A DNA stretch of 8,860 bases, taken from the NCBI GenBank assembly GCA_011371325.1, contig DRQV01000255.1, forward strand, positions 1 through 8,860, written 5' to 3'. This document shows positions 6,936 to 8,860 of this stretch, one piece after another. A program made the position numbers and the translations under genes. Positions within the stretch are counted from its first letter, which is position 1; the number at the start of each line of letters is the position of its first letter. The notes beneath the pieces were generated by a model. That model did no database searches. It was not told the DNA's origin and worked only from the letters and a program-made list of their open reading frames with translations. This stretch comes from Thioploca sp. GTDB lineage: Bacteria > Pseudomonadota > Gammaproteobacteria > Beggiatoales > Beggiatoaceae.

Positions 6936-8057
6936 TTGATATATCCTCCATTAAGTCTTTATATTCATATCCCTTGGTGTATTCACAAATGTCCATACTG
7001 TGATTTTAATTCCCATCAAATCAAAACTACTTTACCAGAAACAGAATATATAACAGCATTATTAGCTGATATAGATCAAGAATTACCTAAAATAACTGGC
7101 AGAAATATCAACAGTATTTTTATTGGTGGAGGAACTCCAAGCGTATTATCATCTGATATGATCGCAAAATTAATCTCTGGAATAAAAACAAGATTACCAG
7201 TAATAAATAATGCTGAAATTACTATGGAAGTAAATCCTGGTACTATAGACAGATTACAAGGATTTTATACAGCTGGAATTAACCGTTTATCATTAGGTAT
7301 TCAAAGTTTTAATGATAGCAATTTACAAAAATTAGGTCGTATTCATAATGGTTCTGAAGCAAAAGAAATTATTAAAACTGCCAAGCGAGTTGGTTTAAAT
7401 AATCTAAATTTAGACTTAATGTTTGGTTTACCCGGCCAAACAGTTGCAGATGCAATAGAAGATTTAAATACTGCTATTGCTTATCAACCATCTCATTTAT
7501 CTTGGTATCAATTAACTATTGAGCCTAATACATTTTTCCACATCAAACCACCAAAAAATCTACCAAATGATGATTTATTATGGGAAATTCAAACGGCAGG
7601 CCAAGAATATTTAGCTACACAAGGTTACCTACAATATGAAATTTCGGCATATGCTAAGTTAGGCAAACAATGCAAGCATAATCTAAATTACTGGAAATTT
7701 GGGGATTATTTAGGTATAGGTGCTGGAGCTCATAGTAAAATTACTACTAATAATAAAATTACTCGTTTTCATAAACCTAATCATCCCAATAGTTATTTAC
7801 AGAATAATTTACCAATTGAACTAAAAATATTGACAAATGAAGATATTATACTAGAATTTATGATGAATGCTTTGCGTTTATTGGATGGTTTTACTGAAAT
7901 AGAATTTATTAATAATACTGGTTTAGATATTATTATTATAGAAAAACTATTGCAACAGGCTTATGCTAAAGGTTGGCTAAAAAAAGAAGATAAATCTATT
8001 TCTGCTACCGAGAATGGAATACATTTGTTAAACAATCTATTGGAATTGTTTATGTAA
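6936..8057 (+). CDS. hemW: HemW, radical SAM heme chaperone
   Basis: Radical SAM protein of 373 aa, the usual HemW length. HemW binds heme and delivers it to apo-proteins such as respiratory enzymes; it was formerly annotated as oxygen-independent coproporphyrinogen III oxidase. The [4Fe-4S]/SAM motif is Cys15-x3-Cys19-x2-Cys22 in PWCIHKCPYCDFNSH. The CDFNSH tail is the HemW form and lacks the extra cysteine found just after this motif in true HemN. Further marks are GGGTPS (64-69), EVNPGT (98-103), LGIQSF (120-125), FGLPGQT (163-169), YEISAYAK (234-241), CKHNLNYW (246-253) and a HemW C-terminal domain. The TTG at 6936 gives the standard N-terminus (PPLSLYIHIPWC); upstream codons are open back to a stop at 6882-6884 but offer no ATG. 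No clear Shine-Dalgarno site is seen. A good promoter precedes the gene, which seems to be transcribed alone. Confidence 0.93.
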   Translation: MIYPPLSLYIHIPWCIHKCPYCDFNSHQIKTTLPETEYITALLADIDQELPKITGRNINSIFIGGGTPSVLSSDMIAKLISGIKTRLPVINNAEITMEVNPGTIDRLQGFYTAGINRLSLGIQSFNDSNLQKLGRIHNGSEAKEIIKTAKRVGLNNLNLDLMFGLPGQTVADAIEDLNTAIAYQPSHLSWYQLTIEPNTFFHIKPPKNLPNDDLLWEIQTAGQEYLATQGYLQYEISAYAKLGKQCKHNLNYWKFGDYLGIGAGAHSKITTNNKITRFHKPNHPNSYLQNNLPIELKILTNEDIILEFMMNALRLLDGFTEIEFINNTGLDIIIIEKLLQQAYAKGWLKKEDKSISATENGIHLLNNLLELFM

Positions 8058-8096
8058 AATTTATTTTCCATAATCCTATTTTTTTCATAATAAGGC

Positions 8097-8124
8097 TTGC
8101 TTTATATTTTTAATATGTTATAAT
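8097..8124 (+). promoter_or_regulatory. Promoter of tRNA-Lys
   Basis: TTGCTT (8097-8102) and a perfect TATAAT (8119-8124) with a 16-bp spacer, placed so that transcription starts about 7 nt before the tRNA. The tRNA can therefore be expressed independently of hemW. Confidence 0.6.
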
Positions 8125-8137
8125 GGTTGTTTCTATC

Positions 8138-8210
8138 GGGTCGTTAGCTCAGTTGGTAGAGCACCGGACTTTTAATCCGTTGGTCGTGCGTTCGATTCGC
8201 ACACGACCCA
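8138..8210 (+). tRNA. tRNA-Lys (anticodon TTT)
   Basis: Complete 73-nt cloverleaf without an encoded CCA end. Acceptor GGGTCGT (8138-8144) pairs with ACGACCC (8203-8209), discriminator A8210. D-arm GCTC/GAGC with loop AGTTGGTA. Anticodon loop CTTTTAA (8169-8175) with anticodon TTT at 8171-8173, reading AAA and AAG. Variable loop TGGTC. T-arm GTGCG/CGCAC with loop TTCGATT. The sequence is very close to E. coli tRNA-Lys outside the anticodon and T stems. One oddity is that the outermost anticodon-stem pair (positions 27-43) is C8164 against T8180, a mismatch. The gene converges on ccmE. Confidence 0.97.
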
Positions 8211-8264
8211 TATTTTCCCTTCTCTTAAATACTCAATTTTTAAAAATTCCATTGATTTATCTTA

Positions 8265-8281
8265 ATAGCTTAATAAGCTAT
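8265..8281. terminator. Weak hairpin between convergent tRNA-Lys and ccmE
   Basis: ATAGCTT (8265-8271) and AAGCTAT (8275-8281) form a perfect 7-bp stem with a 3-nt loop, midway between the tRNA and the end of ccmE. No T-tract follows on either strand, and the stem has only two GC pairs, so terminator function is uncertain. A 14-bp palindrome AATTTTTAAAAATT at 8235-8248 lies just before it. Confidence 0.25.
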
Positions 8282-8308
8282 GGAAATTTAAAACAATGAT
8301 TTCTTAAG

Positions 8309-8764
8309 CTAAATCCCTTGATTACTTTTAGTTTCTTTTAAAGCAGAGGCAACTTCTGGTGGCATATAATTTTCATCATGTTTGGCTAATACTTCATCCG
8401 CTAAAAAAGTGCCATCTGCTTGCATACGTCCAATTGCAACGATACCTTGTCCTTCCCGAAATAAATCTGGTAAAATTCCAGTATATTGAACTGGTATAGT
8501 GTTCACATGATCATTAACTTCAAAGTCAATTTTCAAACTATCAGTTGCTCGCTTCACGCTGCCATTACTTACTAACCCCCCAACTCGGATCACTCTATTT
8601 TGAGGAGCTTCACCAGCCAAAATTTGAGTGGGACTAAAAAAATACAACATATTTTCACTAAAAGCAGTTATAGCCAAAGCCACTGTAATTCCAACTCCAG
8701 CTAGTACAATAAATAATATAGCTAACCGTTTTTTATGTTGTTTACCAACTCTAATTACGCTCAT
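8309..8764 (-). CDS. ccmE: CcmE, periplasmic heme chaperone for cytochrome c maturation
   Basis: Protein of 151 aa, normal CcmE length. In System I it receives heme covalently from CcmC and hands it to the CcmFH ligase. An N-terminal signal anchor follows basic residues (about 13-35), leaving a periplasmic OB-fold domain. Family marks are SENMLYFFSPTQ (36-47), RVGGLV (60-65), the VQYTGILPDLFREGQG stretch (92-107) and the heme-attachment region LAKHDENYMPPEV, in which His129 forms the covalent bond and Tyr133 is the axial ligand. The ATG at 8764 has a strong AAGGAG ribosome site 8 nt upstream, one of only two clear ones in the window. The gene follows ccmD in the same direction with a 14-bp overlap, as is usual in ccm operons, so translation is probably coupled. 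Confidence 0.96.
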   Translation of the reverse strand: MSVIRVGKQHKKRLAILFIVLAGVGITVALAITAFSENMLYFFSPTQILAGEAPQNRVIRVGGLVSNGSVKRATDSLKIDFEVNDHVNTIPVQYTGILPDLFREGQGIVAIGRMQADGTFLADEVLAKHDENYMPPEVASALKETKSNQGI

Positions 8765-8860
8765 GTTGTTTTCTCCTTAATTTACGAGCCATAGTACGCA
8801 AGATAACATGTTCTTGTTTAAATGGAATAATTAAATTTGCAAGTAGGATAACTAAAGCCA
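8751..8860 (-). CDS. ccmD: CcmD, C-terminal part (cut by window edge)
   Basis: An open frame runs in from the right edge on the minus strand and ends at TAG (8753-8751), inside the start of ccmE. The 35 visible residues start with a hydrophobic helix end (ALVILLANLIIPF) and continue into a basic tail with RKLRRKQ near the end. This is the layout of CcmD, a small one-helix membrane protein that helps release holo-CcmE from the CcmABC complex. The sequence itself is weakly conserved; the call leans on the position directly before ccmE, the overlap, and the helix plus basic tail. ccmC would be expected just outside the window. Confidence 0.85.
   Translation of the reverse strand, partial: ALVILLANLIIPFKQEHVILRTMARKLRRKQHERN
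8773..8778 (-). promoter_or_regulatory. Ribosome binding site of ccmE
   Basis: CTCCTT on the + strand is AAGGAG on the minus strand, 8 nt before the ccmE ATG and inside the ccmD coding sequence. It fixes the ccmE start. Confidence 0.75.

Noticed and set aside
6936..8057. Oxygen-independent coproporphyrinogen III oxidase (HemN)
   Set aside because: The motif tail is CDFNSH without the additional cysteine of HemN, and length and C-terminal motifs fit HemW.

Overview
The window is a very AT-rich stretch of bacterial chromosome. Its gene content is gammaproteobacterial: a WaaL-type O-antigen ligase, a TgpA-type transglutaminase, HemW, a tRNA-Lys much like that of E. coli, and a System I cytochrome c maturation pair ccmD-ccmE. 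Low GC, TTG start codons and kinases that mix receiver and transmitter domains would fit a low-GC Thiotrichales or sulfur-bacterium-like lineage, but that placement is inference. No phage genes, transposase, CRISPR array or other mobile element is visible.

Left part (1-5364, + strand). A possible tail of an upstream gene is followed by an O-antigen ligase with a TTG start. After a 0.2 kb gap with one promoter candidate come a soluble PAS hybrid histidine kinase, a TgpA-like membrane transglutaminase whose ATG overlaps the kinase stop codon by one base (TAATG), and, 16 bp later with a good Shine-Dalgarno site, an unrecognised 170-aa protein with one membrane segment and a duplicated coiled coil. 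The last three probably form one operon.

Middle (5365-6935). On the minus strand, with its stop codon touching that of the 170-aa gene, lies a second signalling protein with reversed order: receiver, coiled coil, histidine kinase. Its coiled-coil linker is encoded by four tandem 21-bp units, one heptad each. A 440-bp gap follows, holding a higher-GC patch with a short open frame and hairpin, a perfect 14-bp palindrome, and a long inverted repeat that runs into a good promoter for the next gene.

Right part (6936-8860). hemW (heme chaperone, TTG start) is followed by tRNA-Lys(TTT) with its own promoter. Facing them on the minus strand are ccmE and the end of ccmD, which overlap by 14 bp. HemW and CcmE both handle heme, so this end has a heme theme, although the genes are not in one transcript.

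The part most worth a second look is 1408-6495: two histidine kinases of opposite domain order, neither with a DNA-binding output, flanking an envelope transglutaminase and a membrane-anchored coiled-coil protein. It could be a signalling unit acting on the cell envelope; that link rests on gene position only.
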